Notes: a model not told the origin generated them from the sequence alone. DNA of 64,000 nucleotides from a marine actinobacterium MedAcidi-G3 (GCA_000817105.1 JUEP01000004.1:83292-147291), one strand, 5' to 3'. Positions 17,224-26,684 are shown, counted from the first letter of the stretch. Translations and numbers: made by a program.

Positions 17224-18222
17224 ATGGCACCTCCGAAAACTGAATTAGACCTTGACGTAGTTGGGTTCGGTAATGCTCTGGTGGACGTGTTATCCCACCA
17301 GGAAGATGAGTTCATTGATCAAATTGGTTCCACTAAAGGCGCCATGAATCTGATTGATGCGGAGCGCTCAGCCGAGCTCTACGCTTTAGTGGCGGACCGA
17401 GTGACGGTTTCTGGTGGCTCCGCTGCTAACACCGTTATTGGCGTCAATTCATTTGGTGGAACTTCAGCGTACGTCGGAAGAGTCGCTGCCGATGATTTGG
17501 GCGACGTATTTAGTTACGACATGAGTCAATTGGGAATTGAGCACACTACCCCTAGAGCCCCAACCGATGAGCCAACAGGGAGATGCATAGTTTTCGTTAC
17601 CCCCGATGGTGAAAGAACTTTGAACACATTTCTCGGCGCCTCAAATGGGCTGACCCCTGCCGATGTTGACCTAGATCTAATTGCAAGAGCGAAACTGCTT
17701 TTCCTTGAGGGCTATCTCTGGGACCCACCCGGGGCGAAGGCTGCAATGCGTTACGCAGCGTCGGCGATCAGCGATGGGGCTCAGGTTGCGCTTACGCTCT
17801 CCGATCAGTTTTGCGTCGAGCGTCATCGGTCATCGTTTTTGGACCTAATCGATGACCATGTTGATGTGCTCTTCGCCAATGACCAGGAGGTGATGTCTTT
17901 GTTCGAAGCGGATCGACTCGAACTTGCTTTGGACTTAGTTCGAGAACGCGTAGACCTGGCAGTGATCACTATGGGCGCAAAGGGTTCGGTGCTGATCACT
18001 AAAGATGGGACAACCTCAATTGCAGCTGACCCGGTAGCCACTGTCGTCGATAAAACAGGAGCGGGGGATCTGTATGCATCGGGGGTTCTCTACGGGTTAG
18101 CGCGCGGTTACGACTTAGAGAGATGTGGTCAGTTGGGTTCGATAGCTGCTGAGGAGGTAATAGGACACATCGGGCCTAGGCCAGAGACCTCGCTTAGGGA
18201 ACTAGCAGGAAAACTTGTTTGA
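17224..18222 (+). CDS. PfkB-family sugar/nucleoside kinase (adenosine-kinase-like)
   Basis: Ribokinase-fold kinase of 332 residues. The N-terminal GNALVDVLSHQEDEF, the substrate-site VSGGSAANTVIGVNSFGG, the lid, and the C-terminal ATP/anion-hole DKTGAGDLYASGVLYG (catalytic Asp) are all present. Members of this subgroup are usually annotated as adenosine kinase or an unspecified carbohydrate kinase; the substrate cannot be fixed from sequence. ATG 17224 follows GAAGAGAAGA, a usable ribosome site. It is divergent from pepN and convergent with the phosphohexomutase, 10 bases apart. Confidence 0.88.
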   Translation: MAPPKTELDLDVVGFGNALVDVLSHQEDEFIDQIGSTKGAMNLIDAERSAELYALVADRVTVSGGSAANTVIGVNSFGGTSAYVGRVAADDLGDVFSYDMSQLGIEHTTPRAPTDEPTGRCIVFVTPDGERTLNTFLGASNGLTPADVDLDLIARAKLLFLEGYLWDPPGAKAAMRYAASAISDGAQVALTLSDQFCVERHRSSFLDLIDDHVDVLFANDQEVMSLFEADRLELALDLVRERVDLAVITMGAKGSVLITKDGTTSIAADPVATVVDKTGAGDLYASGVLYGLARGYDLERCGQLGSIAAEEVIGHIGPRPETSLRELAGKLV

Positions 18223-18231
18223 CCTCAACGT

Positions 18232-19890
18232 CTATTTGAACCATGAGATCACCGTTTCCCCCGATGACTTCAATTCTTCTGAACAAGATAAGCGAAGCGC
18301 CTTCAGGTCGCCGACTGGCCGAGAAACAGATTTCTCTAGGTAGATTTTGACCTTAGGTTCAGTGCCGCTGGGTCTGATGGCTACTCTAATGCCACCCTCG
18401 GATCTGAACTCGATCAGGTTCGCAGTGTGAGGCGGTGGTTTCTGAAGCCAATCAATGGTGCTGAGTATTCGACTCCCATTGATTTGCTTAGGAGGGCTTT
18501 CGCGAAGGGCATTAAGCGACGCTTCGATGACGTCAGATTCGAAGTGCCCACTTTCTTGGTGGGATACAAACAAACCGATTTCATGAGCGATCTCATCCAA
18601 TCGATCTAGCGGTCCGATATCTCTTGCGCTGAGACGCTCCATCATTTGGAGGAATTTAATTGCAGCTGAAATGCCATCCTTATCCAAGACAGCCCTATTC
18701 ACCGAGTACCCGAGAGCCTCTTCGTAGCCAAAGATCCAGTTCTTTTTAGGCTGGGATACAGCAGGTTCCATGATCCACTTAAAGCCAGTAAGTGTCCGAA
18801 CATGCTCGACATCGTGGACGACGCAAAGCGCAGCGATCGCTTCAGATGACACGACCGAACTAGCAGTAAGCCGGTCATGTCCTGTCGTCGTGTTGATCTG
18901 GTAATCACACAACAGCAGACCCAATTCGTCTCCCGATAATTGGTTCCAGCCGTCGTTCGTTTTTACAGCAACGGCTAATCGATCTGCATCGGGATCGTTT
19001 GCAAGAATTAATTCAATCTTTTTTTCGTCAGCAGTTTGGAAAGCTTGGTTTAGAACTCCGGCTTCCTCTGGGTTCGGAAAAGGCAAACCGGGAAAGGAGC
19101 CGTCGGGTGTGAACTGAGAATCAACCCGCACGGGAAGGGGAATATTGGCCTGAGAGCAGGCGGCCTCCAAAGCTGCGCCGCCGACGCCACATAGGGGTGT
19201 GTAAACCCATTCCAATTCTCGCTTTGTAGCTTCAAATGATGCAGGTTGAGTTATAACTGCTCCCACATAAGTCGAAATCGCATCCTGAGCATCGAGGATT
19301 GAAACCTCATGAGGCTCGGCTAGATCCTTCTCTGACGGAAGAGAATCGAACAACATCAACGATTCGATTTCTTGGTCAATTGGTGGCCTGATCTGAGTCT
19401 GATCAGGGCCGTAGACCTTGTAGCCACTGTCACTCGACGGATTATGACTACCAGTAACCACGATTGCCCCGGACGCGCTGAGCCTCGTTTGATGCCAAAC
19501 AACAACGGGAGTTGGAACAGGGCCATCGATGAGCCAACAACGAACACCCAACGCGGTTAGCAGACGTGCTGAATCTAGGGCGTACAGATCCGAATCAGGA
19601 CGAGCGTCATAACCGATTACGATTCCGCTTTTAGTTAGGCCGCGCCTCTCTAGATAACCACCAATAGCCCGTGCCGTTACCCGAACCGATACACGGTTCA
19701 TTCGCGCTGGACCTATCCCACGCTCTGCTCTAAGGCCTGCTGTTCCGAATGAAAGTTTGTAGCCGAAGTGAGAAGTAAGTAATTCGGGTTGATAGTTCAA
19801 TTGATCCAGAGCGCGGCGGGTGCGTGGATTTGGATCAGCATCAAGCCAAGCCTCTGGCTGAACTAAAAGTCTTGATGAAGCATCACTCAC
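18232..19890 (-). CDS. Phosphoglucomutase/phosphomannomutase
   Basis: Alpha-D-phosphohexomutase interconverting hexose 1- and 6-phosphates for cell-wall and polysaccharide precursors. Visible are the N-terminal FGTAGLRAERGIGPARMN, the active-site phosphoserine loop TGSHNPSSDSGYK (about residue 145), the metal loop ANDPDADRLAVAV, the sugar-specificity segment GYEEALGYSV and the C-terminal phosphate-binding RPSGTEPKVKIY. The GEEALG-like segment and length resemble PgcA-type phospho-sugar mutases. The frame is open to 20046, but GTG 19890 is chosen: upstream sequence is atypical and would overlap the divergent MBOAT gene. Confidence 0.94.
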   Translation of the reverse strand: MSDASSRLLVQPEAWLDADPNPRTRRALDQLNYQPELLTSHFGYKLSFGTAGLRAERGIGPARMNRVSVRVTARAIGGYLERRGLTKSGIVIGYDARPDSDLYALDSARLLTALGVRCWLIDGPVPTPVVVWHQTRLSASGAIVVTGSHNPSSDSGYKVYGPDQTQIRPPIDQEIESLMLFDSLPSEKDLAEPHEVSILDAQDAISTYVGAVITQPASFEATKRELEWVYTPLCGVGGAALEAACSQANIPLPVRVDSQFTPDGSFPGLPFPNPEEAGVLNQAFQTADEKKIELILANDPDADRLAVAVKTNDGWNQLSGDELGLLLCDYQINTTTGHDRLTASSVVSSEAIAALCVVHDVEHVRTLTGFKWIMEPAVSQPKKNWIFGYEEALGYSVNRAVLDKDGISAAIKFLQMMERLSARDIGPLDRLDEIAHEIGLFVSHQESGHFESDVIEASLNALRESPPKQINGSRILSTIDWLQKPPPHTANLIEFRSEGGIRVAIRPSGTEPKVKIYLEKSVSRPVGDLKALRLSCSEELKSSGETVISWFK

Positions 19891-19948
19891 TAAGCCACCC
19901 TGCCTTACCAGGCACGATAGCGTTGCCCTTTCACCATTTGGTAGACCG

Positions 19949-21337
19949 ATGCTTTTTCCAACTTTGGCCTTTGGCCTATTCTTCTTAGTCGCCTTTCTCC
20001 TTAACTGGTTGACGCGCCCGCACCCGATGATTTGGAAAATAGTCATGTTGGGAGTGAGTATTTTCTTCTACGGCTGGTGGAACTGGCGCTTTGTTTTCCT
20101 CCTCTTATGGGCAATTACTTCGAACTGGGTAGCGGGAACTCAGATAGACAAGCATCTTTGTGCTGGGAGTAAACGGCTAGCAAAAAACTGGATGCGTACA
20201 GCGATAGTCGGAGACCTTGTGCTTCTAGGTGTGTTTAAGTACTACGACTTTTTCGCTGTGGAGCTTTCGAATCTGTTGGGCAGTAGCGCGACGGTCCCGT
20301 TGTTGGAACTGACGCTCCCAGTGGGTATTTCCTTCTTTACCTTCCAGGCCATGAGTTATGTCATTGACCTGCATCGAAGGGATATCGATCCGATGCCGAT
20401 GCTTGATTTCGCTGTTTACCTCTCTTTTTTCCCACAGCTAGTAGCAGGCCCGATAGTGCGCGCCGCTGAAATGGCGCCCCAAATCAGGAAACAGCCGGAT
20501 CCTCGACGAGTGGCTTCAGGAGAGGCCTTTCACCTAATACTTCGAGGCTTATTCAAGAAAGTCGTTATATCTAGTTGGCTAGCCAGTGCCATAGTTGACG
20601 ACGTTTTCTCCAACCCCGAAAGTCACAGCAGCCAGGATGTGCTCATTGGGATTTATGGTTACGCCATCCAGATATATGCCGATTTCTCCGGCTATACCGA
20701 TATAGCAATTGGCGTCGCCTTGCTTCTCGGATTTAGATTTCCAACTAACTTTGATCGACCTTATAGCGCGCTCTCTCTTAGAGAATTCTGGAAAAGGTGG
20801 CACATAACTCTGTCGTCTTGGTTGCGTGATTACCTCTACATCCCTCTAGGAGGTAATCGCGGCAAACAGTCAGATACCTATCGCAATTTACTTCTCACCA
20901 TGGTTTTGGGAGGACTATGGCATGGCAGCACTTGGAATTTTGTAATTTGGGGCTTTATCCACGGAATCGCCCTATCGGTGGAGCGAATTTTGCCGAATCG
21001 ACGAAACCATCCAGTGATTCGCTGGTTCGTAACTTTTCACATTGTTTGCTTCGCCTGGGTGTTTTTTAGAGCCGATTCTCTTTCTTCGGCGCTAGATGTG
21101 ATCCGCGCGCTAGCCAGTTTGCCTAGCTCCGCGGAATTAACCAGTTCGCTTTCAGTTCTCCTTCTAGTTGGCATGATGGCCGCACAATTTGTCCCATATT
21201 CGAAGTCCGAGGACCTGAAGCGGATTTTGAGTCGCCAAAGAATACTGGTTCAGGGCTTAACCTTCGGATTTGGACTGGTCTTAATCGACTTGTTTGGACC
21301 GGAGGGCGTTGCCCCCTTCATCTATTTTCAATTCTGA
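19949..21337 (+). CDS. MBOAT-family O-acyltransferase (AlgI-like)
   Basis: Membrane-bound O-acyltransferase of 462 residues with about eleven hydrophobic segments. It has the AlgI/DltB-type signatures SFFTFQAMSYVIDLHRR, FFPQLVAGPIVRAAEM, ADFSGYTDIAIG, REFWKRWHITLSSWLRDY and the catalytic-His region GGLWHGSTWNFVIWG. AlgI-type enzymes pass acetyl groups across the membrane to an SGNH-fold partner that acetylates an exported polysaccharide or wall polymer. The two genes that follow, each overlapping its predecessor, are SGNH-like, so the three form one envelope O-acetylation unit by inference. ATG 19949 has GGTAG just upstream. Confidence 0.93.
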   Translation: MLFPTLAFGLFFLVAFLLNWLTRPHPMIWKIVMLGVSIFFYGWWNWRFVFLLLWAITSNWVAGTQIDKHLCAGSKRLAKNWMRTAIVGDLVLLGVFKYYDFFAVELSNLLGSSATVPLLELTLPVGISFFTFQAMSYVIDLHRRDIDPMPMLDFAVYLSFFPQLVAGPIVRAAEMAPQIRKQPDPRRVASGEAFHLILRGLFKKVVISSWLASAIVDDVFSNPESHSSQDVLIGIYGYAIQIYADFSGYTDIAIGVALLLGFRFPTNFDRPYSALSLREFWKRWHITLSSWLRDYLYIPLGGNRGKQSDTYRNLLLTMVLGGLWHGSTWNFVIWGFIHGIALSVERILPNRRNHPVIRWFVTFHIVCFAWVFFRADSLSSALDVIRALASLPSSAELTSSLSVLLLVGMMAAQFVPYSKSEDLKRILSRQRILVQGLTFGFGLVLIDLFGPEGVAPFIYFQF

Positions 21338-22407
21338 TGGAAGATGAGACTGACACCGAACCTAACCCGCACCCGCATGGCGGGTTTCCGGCTGGGAAAG
21401 TATTCCTGAGCGGAATAGCTGGGTTCATACTTGCTGCAGCTATTAACTCTGGGGCTTTGTTAGCCGACGCGGAACAGCTTCCAGATAGCAGAAGTCGATC
21501 GGTATCCGTTGCTATATGGAGCCCGATTGAGAAAATTGCTTCGACGCTCAAGCTGACATGGCCTAGAAATGTGGGTGATTTCCTGCTTGGTCGTAATGAG
21601 GGTGAAGATCAGATCGATCTTCGACGCGAACAAATTGGGGCAGTACCTCAGCCGAGCGCAGAAGAATGGCCAGCACTTTCGCCAGAAAAACCACCTCCTA
21701 CATACGAGCTGGATCAAACCACAGCCGTAGCTTCGGAGCCGGTTTGGAGTTCTGGAAACCCTTTTACTATCTGGGTGCTAGGTGACTCAATGGTTCAATT
21801 TTTCGGTGAGACCTTTGTGAGGATGGCTGAAAGGTCCTCATTAGTCGCAGCTACATCCGAACCTAAGCTGGCTAGCGGGTTGAGTCGCCCTGATTATTTT
21901 GACTGGCCAGCTCGAATATCTGATGTGATGACCGAGTACGACCCTGACGCTGTGGTTCTGATGTTTGGTGGCAATGATGCTCAGAATATTAAAACTGATG
22001 AAGGTCAATGGCTGAAGCGATTCACCGCTGAATGGGAGGAGGAGTATCGGAGTCGAATAGCACTTGTTATGGATCTTGCGACCGGTACGGAAGAAAGGGT
22101 CGTGCTCTGGGTTGGTCAGCCACCAATGCGTGGAGAGGGGTTTGACTCGCGTATGAAGCAGTTGAATGATCTCTATCGGTTAGAAGCTGATTCGCGGCTG
22201 GATGTGCACTATCTCGATCTTCAGTCATTATTTACTGATGAGAATGGAGCATATGCCCGGTACCTTCCTGACTCGTCGGGCAAATTGACAGATGTGCGGT
22301 TGACAGATGGCGTCCATTTGAGCCACTGGGGAGGCGAATGGCTTTCGGAGTTTCTTCTCGATGAAATCGAAAAGTTTCCTGGACTTGATGGGCTATGGGG
22401 CGAATGA
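21337..22407 (+). CDS. SGNH-hydrolase-like envelope protein (partner of the MBOAT)
   Basis: Protein of 356 residues with an N-terminal membrane anchor (FLSGIAGFILAAAINSGALL, about residues 26-45), then a low-complexity linker and an SGNH domain. Domain signatures are WVLGDSMVQFFG (block I Ser), LMFGGNDAQN (block III Asn) and TDGVHLSHWGGE (block V Asp and His). The match is to the DUF459/AlgJ-like group rather than to secreted esterases. Its ATG shares one base with the MBOAT stop (TGATG), a coupled operon. Likely role: extracytoplasmic acetyl transfer to a polymer; the acceptor is unknown. Confidence 0.85.
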   Translation: MEDETDTEPNPHPHGGFPAGKVFLSGIAGFILAAAINSGALLADAEQLPDSRSRSVSVAIWSPIEKIASTLKLTWPRNVGDFLLGRNEGEDQIDLRREQIGAVPQPSAEEWPALSPEKPPPTYELDQTTAVASEPVWSSGNPFTIWVLGDSMVQFFGETFVRMAERSSLVAATSEPKLASGLSRPDYFDWPARISDVMTEYDPDAVVLMFGGNDAQNIKTDEGQWLKRFTAEWEEEYRSRIALVMDLATGTEERVVLWVGQPPMRGEGFDSRMKQLNDLYRLEADSRLDVHYLDLQSLFTDENGAYARYLPDSSGKLTDVRLTDGVHLSHWGGEWLSEFLLDEIEKFPGLDGLWGE

Positions 22408-23270
22408 AACTGCGCATTGGTGCCTGTGTTCTGTCTGTGATCGCGATGTGTTGGGTTGCTGCAGGACCGGGTGGCGCTGAAGGCAAAGAAACAGAATTAT
22501 CGGCGTTAAGCGATAGCCGAAGCGCTGGGTTTGACCCATGGGGCGCTACTCACCACCGGTGGCCGAGTCTGGTCGATTTACACATAGGGCAAGAAGAGCA
22601 CTACTACTACTGGAGCCGTCCAAACCAAAGATCGCTATTACGGGAAAGGACAGATACAAACCCACTGAACATCTGGGTTGGGGGTGACTCGTTAGCTGGT
22701 GGCCCTGCGCTGGGGTTTCGAGAGTTAGTAAGAGAAGGTGGTTGGGTCTACACCGAAGATGTCAGAAAGTCGACCGGTGTTGTCAGCGACTGGTACTTCG
22801 ATTGGAGGAAACATCTCGAAGAAGAAGTAGCCGACGGTCCCTACGAAGTCATAGTGCTGTCAATAGGGGGCAATGACTGGCAGGGCTTTCGGGGAGGTCC
22901 GACTGAAAAAGGAAGCGCCGAGTGGGCCGAGAAATACCTGCAACGAATCCAAGAAATATTTCAAATTTTGGACCGCCCAGGCCGCCTCCTAATCTGGGTG
23001 GGAATGCCTCACTTTAAGGTTCCCTTTATGGTCCCATTGACCGATGTTGTGAACGCAATAACTCGAGAGGTTTTTAGTAATGGCGAGCGTTCTGTGTGGG
23101 TGAATGCAGCGTCGATAGTTTCGCCCGGTGGTGCATGGACGAAACACGTTATGCGTGAGAATGGTGAGTTGCTTGAAGTTCGTACGGATGACGGTACTCA
23201 CTACCAATCAAGTGGAGCACGCCTGATAACAGATGCCGTGGTAGCAGCTGTGGCACTTAAGACTGGGTAG
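22395..23270 (+). CDS. Second SGNH-hydrolase-like exported protein
   Basis: Protein of 291 residues overlapping the previous gene by 13 bases. ATG 22395 or ATG 22404 opens a signal peptide or anchor (KLRIGACVLSVIAMCWVAAG). The SGNH core is again complete: WVGGDSLAGGPALG (Ser), LSIGGNDWQGF (Asn) and DDGTHYQSSGARL (Asp and His). It is a divergent paralogue of the preceding protein rather than a recent copy. Two tandem SGNH partners for one MBOAT suggest two acceptors or a two-subunit transferase; this is inference. The pair recalls AlgJ/AlgX in alginate acetylation only in arrangement. Confidence 0.83.
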   Translation: MGRMKLRIGACVLSVIAMCWVAAGPGGAEGKETELSALSDSRSAGFDPWGATHHRWPSLVDLHIGQEEHYYYWSRPNQRSLLRERTDTNPLNIWVGGDSLAGGPALGFRELVREGGWVYTEDVRKSTGVVSDWYFDWRKHLEEEVADGPYEVIVLSIGGNDWQGFRGGPTEKGSAEWAEKYLQRIQEIFQILDRPGRLLIWVGMPHFKVPFMVPLTDVVNAITREVFSNGERSVWVNAASIVSPGGAWTKHVMRENGELLEVRTDDGTHYQSSGARLITDAVVAAVALKTG

Positions 23271-23287
23271 CTGATTAGAAAAAGCAG

Positions 23288-23374
23288 TTATCCTCTGCCG
23301 CAGTTTGGCCGTTTACCGTGGTTGGCCTTGCTACGACGAGCGCGTAGCTTGAGTTTCTTCTTGCGCTTCGACAT
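23288..23374 (-). CDS. Ribosomal protein bL37-like, 28 residues
   Basis: Very small basic protein from ATG 23374. It begins MSKRKKKLKLRARR and continues SKANHGKRPNCGRG before TAA. The SKANHGKRPN segment matches, from memory, bL37, the tiny large-subunit ribosomal protein found in mycobacterial ribosome structures. It is too short for routine gene callers. It stands alone between the SGNH genes and the CaiB-type gene on the opposite strand. A longer upstream extension is not needed, since the basic start is typical. Confidence 0.8.
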   Translation of the reverse strand: MSKRKKKLKLRARRSKANHGKRPNCGRG

Positions 23375-23429
23375 TTCGACATGATATCGGCGTCCGACGG
23401 AATTCCCTAGAGATAAGGAACTGAACTAC

Positions 23430-24581
23430 TCAAGTAACAGCTCCGACATCTTTCAACTTCTCGACGTCCTCACTTGAAAAGCCCCAATCAGTTAAGACCT
23501 CCATAGTGTGTTGCCCCGGCGCAGGCGGGGGCATTTGAACCTCACCCGGCGTGCGACTAAATCTTGGAGTTGGCCCTGGCTGTATGACGCCATCTACCTC
23601 AACGAAAGAACCGCGAGCAACATTGTGAGGGTGTCGAGGTGCTTCGGATAGGTCAAGAACCGGTGCGTAACAGACATCGCTTCCAGCCATGATTTCGTCC
23701 CATTGATCGCGACTTTTGGACTTAATTATTTCTCCTAGGCGAGCCTTTTTCTCATCCCAACTCTCCTGAACATTCCGGTCCTCTGTTGGAGCGTCTGTGA
23801 AGCCTGTCAGCTCAAGAAGCTCATCATGAAACTTTCCTTCGATAGACCCAATGGAGACGAATTTCCCATCTGATGTTTCGTAGACCCCGTAATAATAAGA
23901 GCCACCGTCGAGGACATTATCTTCCCGATTGTCAGACCAATGACCCGAGGCATGCATCCCATAAATGGAACTCATTAGGGAAGCGGCACCTTCAGTCATT
24001 GAAACGTCAACGACTTGACCTTCCCCAGAGGTTTTAGCTTCAAGAAGAGCTGCGCATATTCCGAAGGCGAGATACATTGCCCCGCCACCAAAATCGCCAA
24101 TGAGATTAAGGGGAGGTGAGGGTTTATCTGTTGGACCAATAGCGTGCAACGCTCCAGTCAACGCTATGTAGTTGATGTCGTGGCCAGCGGCATGAGCCAT
24201 CGGCCCATCTTGACCCCAACCCGTCATTCGTCCATAAACCAATCTTGGGTTTCGTCGATGACATTCTTCAGGCCCTAAACCAAGTCTTTCTGTGACTCCT
24301 GGGCGAAACCCCTCAATCAGTGCATCAGCCTCCTCAATAAGTTTGAGCACGGTTTCAACCCCGTCAGGATTCTTCAGATCAACTGAGACCGATCGTCGAC
24401 TCCTATTGAGAACGTTGTATTTTCGCCCCCTATCTATTCCGAGATCGACTTGAGCTGTCCGATCGACCCTAACGACATCGGCTCCAAGGTCAGCTAAGAG
24501 CATCGCGCAAAAAGGCCCTGGTCCGATCCCCGCCAACTCGACAACCTTCAGTCCACTTAGTGGTCCCACAACTTCCTCCAT
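23430..24581 (-). CDS. CaiB/BaiF-type CoA transferase or alpha-methylacyl-CoA racemase
   Basis: Class III CoA-transferase fold protein of 383 residues. The N-terminal PLSGLKVVELAGIGPGPFCAM, the LLADLGADVVRVD segment, the RSRRSVSVDLKNP segment and AAGHDINYIALTGALHAIG (His and Asp in the positions used by alpha-methylacyl-CoA racemase) are clear. The last feature favours a racemase that epimerises 2-methylacyl-CoA in branched-chain or sterol side-chain degradation, rather than carnitine CoA transferase. ATG 24581 follows GAGAAGAAG. It is divergent from ychF with no partner gene next to it. Confidence 0.9.
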   Translation of the reverse strand: MEEVVGPLSGLKVVELAGIGPGPFCAMLLADLGADVVRVDRTAQVDLGIDRGRKYNVLNRSRRSVSVDLKNPDGVETVLKLIEEADALIEGFRPGVTERLGLGPEECHRRNPRLVYGRMTGWGQDGPMAHAAGHDINYIALTGALHAIGPTDKPSPPLNLIGDFGGGAMYLAFGICAALLEAKTSGEGQVVDVSMTEGAASLMSSIYGMHASGHWSDNREDNVLDGGSYYYGVYETSDGKFVSIGSIEGKFHDELLELTGFTDAPTEDRNVQESWDEKKARLGEIIKSKSRDQWDEIMAGSDVCYAPVLDLSEAPRHPHNVARGSFVEVDGVIQPGPTPRFSRTPGEVQMPPPAPGQHTMEVLTDWGFSSEDVEKLKDVGAVT

Positions 24582-24674
24582 GCAAGAGCTTCTTCTCAGA
24601 TTCTTTCACAGCACGGGAACGTCTTCACGGTTGAAGGGTGACTTACCTCCGAGTGGCGGTATCCTCGCCTGCCC

Positions 24675-25757
24675 ATGGAAAGATTTGGATTCGTCGGCCT
24701 ACCTAACGCTGGTAAGTCTTCTTTGTTCAACGCCTTAGCCGGAGGCGGAGCGCTTGCCGCGCCCTACGCATTTGCTACTACTGACCCGAACGTTGGAGTG
24801 GTGAAAGTTCCTGATGAACGACTGGATGCGCTTGCCGAAATGAGCGAAAGCCGGAAGGTCGTCTACTCAACAACTGAGTTCGTCGATATAGGAGGACTAG
24901 TTGAAGGGGCGAGCCAAGGAGAAGGCCTCGGGAACAAGTTCCTCGCAGGCATTAGAGAAGTAGATGCATTGGTGCTAGTCCTGCGAACTTTTTCTGACGA
25001 AGACGTTCCTGGACCCAGTGACCCTATAGAACACCTGCGTGTCGTTGAAATCGAACTTACTCTCGCCGATCTTGAGTCAGTTGAGGCGCGAATCGACCGG
25101 CGCCGAAAGGCGTTGAGAGCTGAGCCGCGAGACGCAGCACTAGTTGCCGAAGTAGATGCATTAGAAGAAGCTTTAAATTTGCTTTCAGAAGGAACTCCGA
25201 TTTACCGTTCCGAGCTTTCAGAGGAACGCCGATCTGCCCTAAAAGAACATTTCCTCTTGACCAATAAACCAGTGATGGCGGTTTTAAACATAGGAGAGGA
25301 TCAGTTAGACAACGCCAATGAACTAGCGCTAGCTATTGGAACTGCACTCCCCGGTACTGAGGTTCTCCCCCTTTCGGTGCAGCTCGAAGCTGAGGCGGCT
25401 TTGCTGCCCGATGAAGAAAGAGCTGAATTGCTCGAAGGCTTAGGGTTGGGGGAAGGTGCCCTCCCCGTATTCGTGCGCGCAGCGCATGCAATGTTGGGGC
25501 TAAGAACGTTTTTGACGACTGGTGAACAAGAATCCCGAGCTTGGACTTTCAAAGAAGGTTGGAAGGCCCCCCAATGCGCAGGCAGAATCCACACAGATTT
25601 TGAACGTGGTTTCATTCGAGCTGAAGTAATCGCTAACGAAGATCTGCTTGCTTTGGGGTCGTGGTCTGCAGCGAGAGACGCAGGGCAACTTCGACTAGAA
25701 GGCAAGGACTATTCCATGCAAGACGGGGATGTTGTTGAATTTCGATTCAACGTTTAA
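24675..25757 (+). CDS. ychF: Ribosome-associated ATPase/GTPase YchF (OLA1)
   Basis: Universally conserved Obg-family P-loop protein that prefers ATP and binds ribosomes. The P-loop GLPNAGKSSLFNALAGG is at residues 7-23, with switch region FVDIGGLVEGASQGEGLGN, the atypical base-recognition loop AVLNIGE (a usual place for NKxD), and a C-terminal TGS domain ending YSMQDGDVVEFRFNV. Length 360 is normal. A TATCCT box lies 9 bases before the ATG. It begins a long run of translation-related genes (rsmI, metG) in the same direction. Confidence 0.97.
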   Translation: MERFGFVGLPNAGKSSLFNALAGGGALAAPYAFATTDPNVGVVKVPDERLDALAEMSESRKVVYSTTEFVDIGGLVEGASQGEGLGNKFLAGIREVDALVLVLRTFSDEDVPGPSDPIEHLRVVEIELTLADLESVEARIDRRRKALRAEPRDAALVAEVDALEEALNLLSEGTPIYRSELSEERRSALKEHFLLTNKPVMAVLNIGEDQLDNANELALAIGTALPGTEVLPLSVQLEAEAALLPDEERAELLEGLGLGEGALPVFVRAAHAMLGLRTFLTTGEQESRAWTFKEGWKAPQCAGRIHTDFERGFIRAEVIANEDLLALGSWSAARDAGQLRLEGKDYSMQDGDVVEFRFNV

Positions 25758-25832
25758 GGAAAGAAATCTTGTAATTTCGAAAAAGGTTTGGGATTGCTTT
25801 CCGAATGACAAACTGTTTTCAGGTTCGAGCCG

Positions 25833-26684
25833 ATGACTAAATCTGACGAAAATCTCAAAAAAGGAACTCTCTACCTGGTGGCTACGCCGATAGGGAACTT
25901 GGGTGATATTTCTCAACGTGCCTGTGAAGTCCTCGAGCAAGTCCAAGTCATCGCATGTGAAGACACGCGTCGGACTGGGAAACTTCTAGAACTCTTGGGC
26001 CTATCGGCTCAGCGACTTATGTTGACTAATGAGCATACGGAGGCCTCTGTTGGGGGGGCTATCGTTGAGCTGCTAGATCAAGGCCAAGACGTTGCACTTG
26101 TGAGCGATGCAGGAACGCCCGGGATATCAGACCCCGGCGAGCATCTGGTTAGCTTCGTCATAGCCCACGATCATCGTGTCTCAGCCGTTCCGGGCCCAAG
26201 TGCTGTGTTAACAGCCCTAACACTTTCGGGCCTTCCCACCTATCGGTGGGTCATGGAAGGGTTTCTTCCGAGAAAAGGCCAGGAACGAGATGTGCGACTT
26301 GAGAGTGTGGCTTCTGATGACCGAACCACAGTCATTTTTGAATCGCCCAAACGGCTCAAAAAAACTCTTATTGACCTTGTCGCTGCATGTGGTGTTGACC
26401 GCCAAGCAGCGGTTCTGCGAGAGCTGACCAAGTTGTTTGAGGAAACGGTTCGCGGATCTTTGGGTGAGTTGTTAGAAAAGTTTGACAGCGATGCAAAAGG
26501 AGAAATAGTCATCGTTGTAAGCCCCGCCCCCAAAGAAGATGTAAGCGACGAAGCCATTGCTAGCGCTTTGGAAGCTGAATTGATGAAGGGAGTGACTAAA
26601 AGTTCAGCTGTGAGTCAGGTCGCCGCAAACTTAAACGCGGCACGAAATCGTGTTTACTCGCTTGCGCACGAGATTCGGAAATAA
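25833..26684 (+). CDS. rsmI: 16S rRNA (cytidine(1402)-2'-O)-methyltransferase
   Basis: SAM-dependent tetrapyrrole-methylase-fold enzyme that methylates the 2'-OH of C1402 in the ribosomal decoding centre. Signatures are LYLVATPIGNLGDIS near residue 11, ACEDTRRTGKLL, LVSDAGTPGISDPG, VPGPSAVLTAL and the later REL/TKLFEE segment. Length 283 is typical. It lies between ychF and metG, the usual neighbourhood in actinobacteria. A weak inverted repeat (26695-26702/26718-26725) follows the stop, just before metG. Confidence 0.97.
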   Translation: MTKSDENLKKGTLYLVATPIGNLGDISQRACEVLEQVQVIACEDTRRTGKLLELLGLSAQRLMLTNEHTEASVGGAIVELLDQGQDVALVSDAGTPGISDPGEHLVSFVIAHDHRVSAVPGPSAVLTALTLSGLPTYRWVMEGFLPRKGQERDVRLESVASDDRTTVIFESPKRLKKTLIDLVAACGVDRQAAVLRELTKLFEETVRGSLGELLEKFDSDAKGEIVIVVSPAPKEDVSDEAIASALEAELMKGVTKSSAVSQVAANLNAARNRVYSLAHEIRK

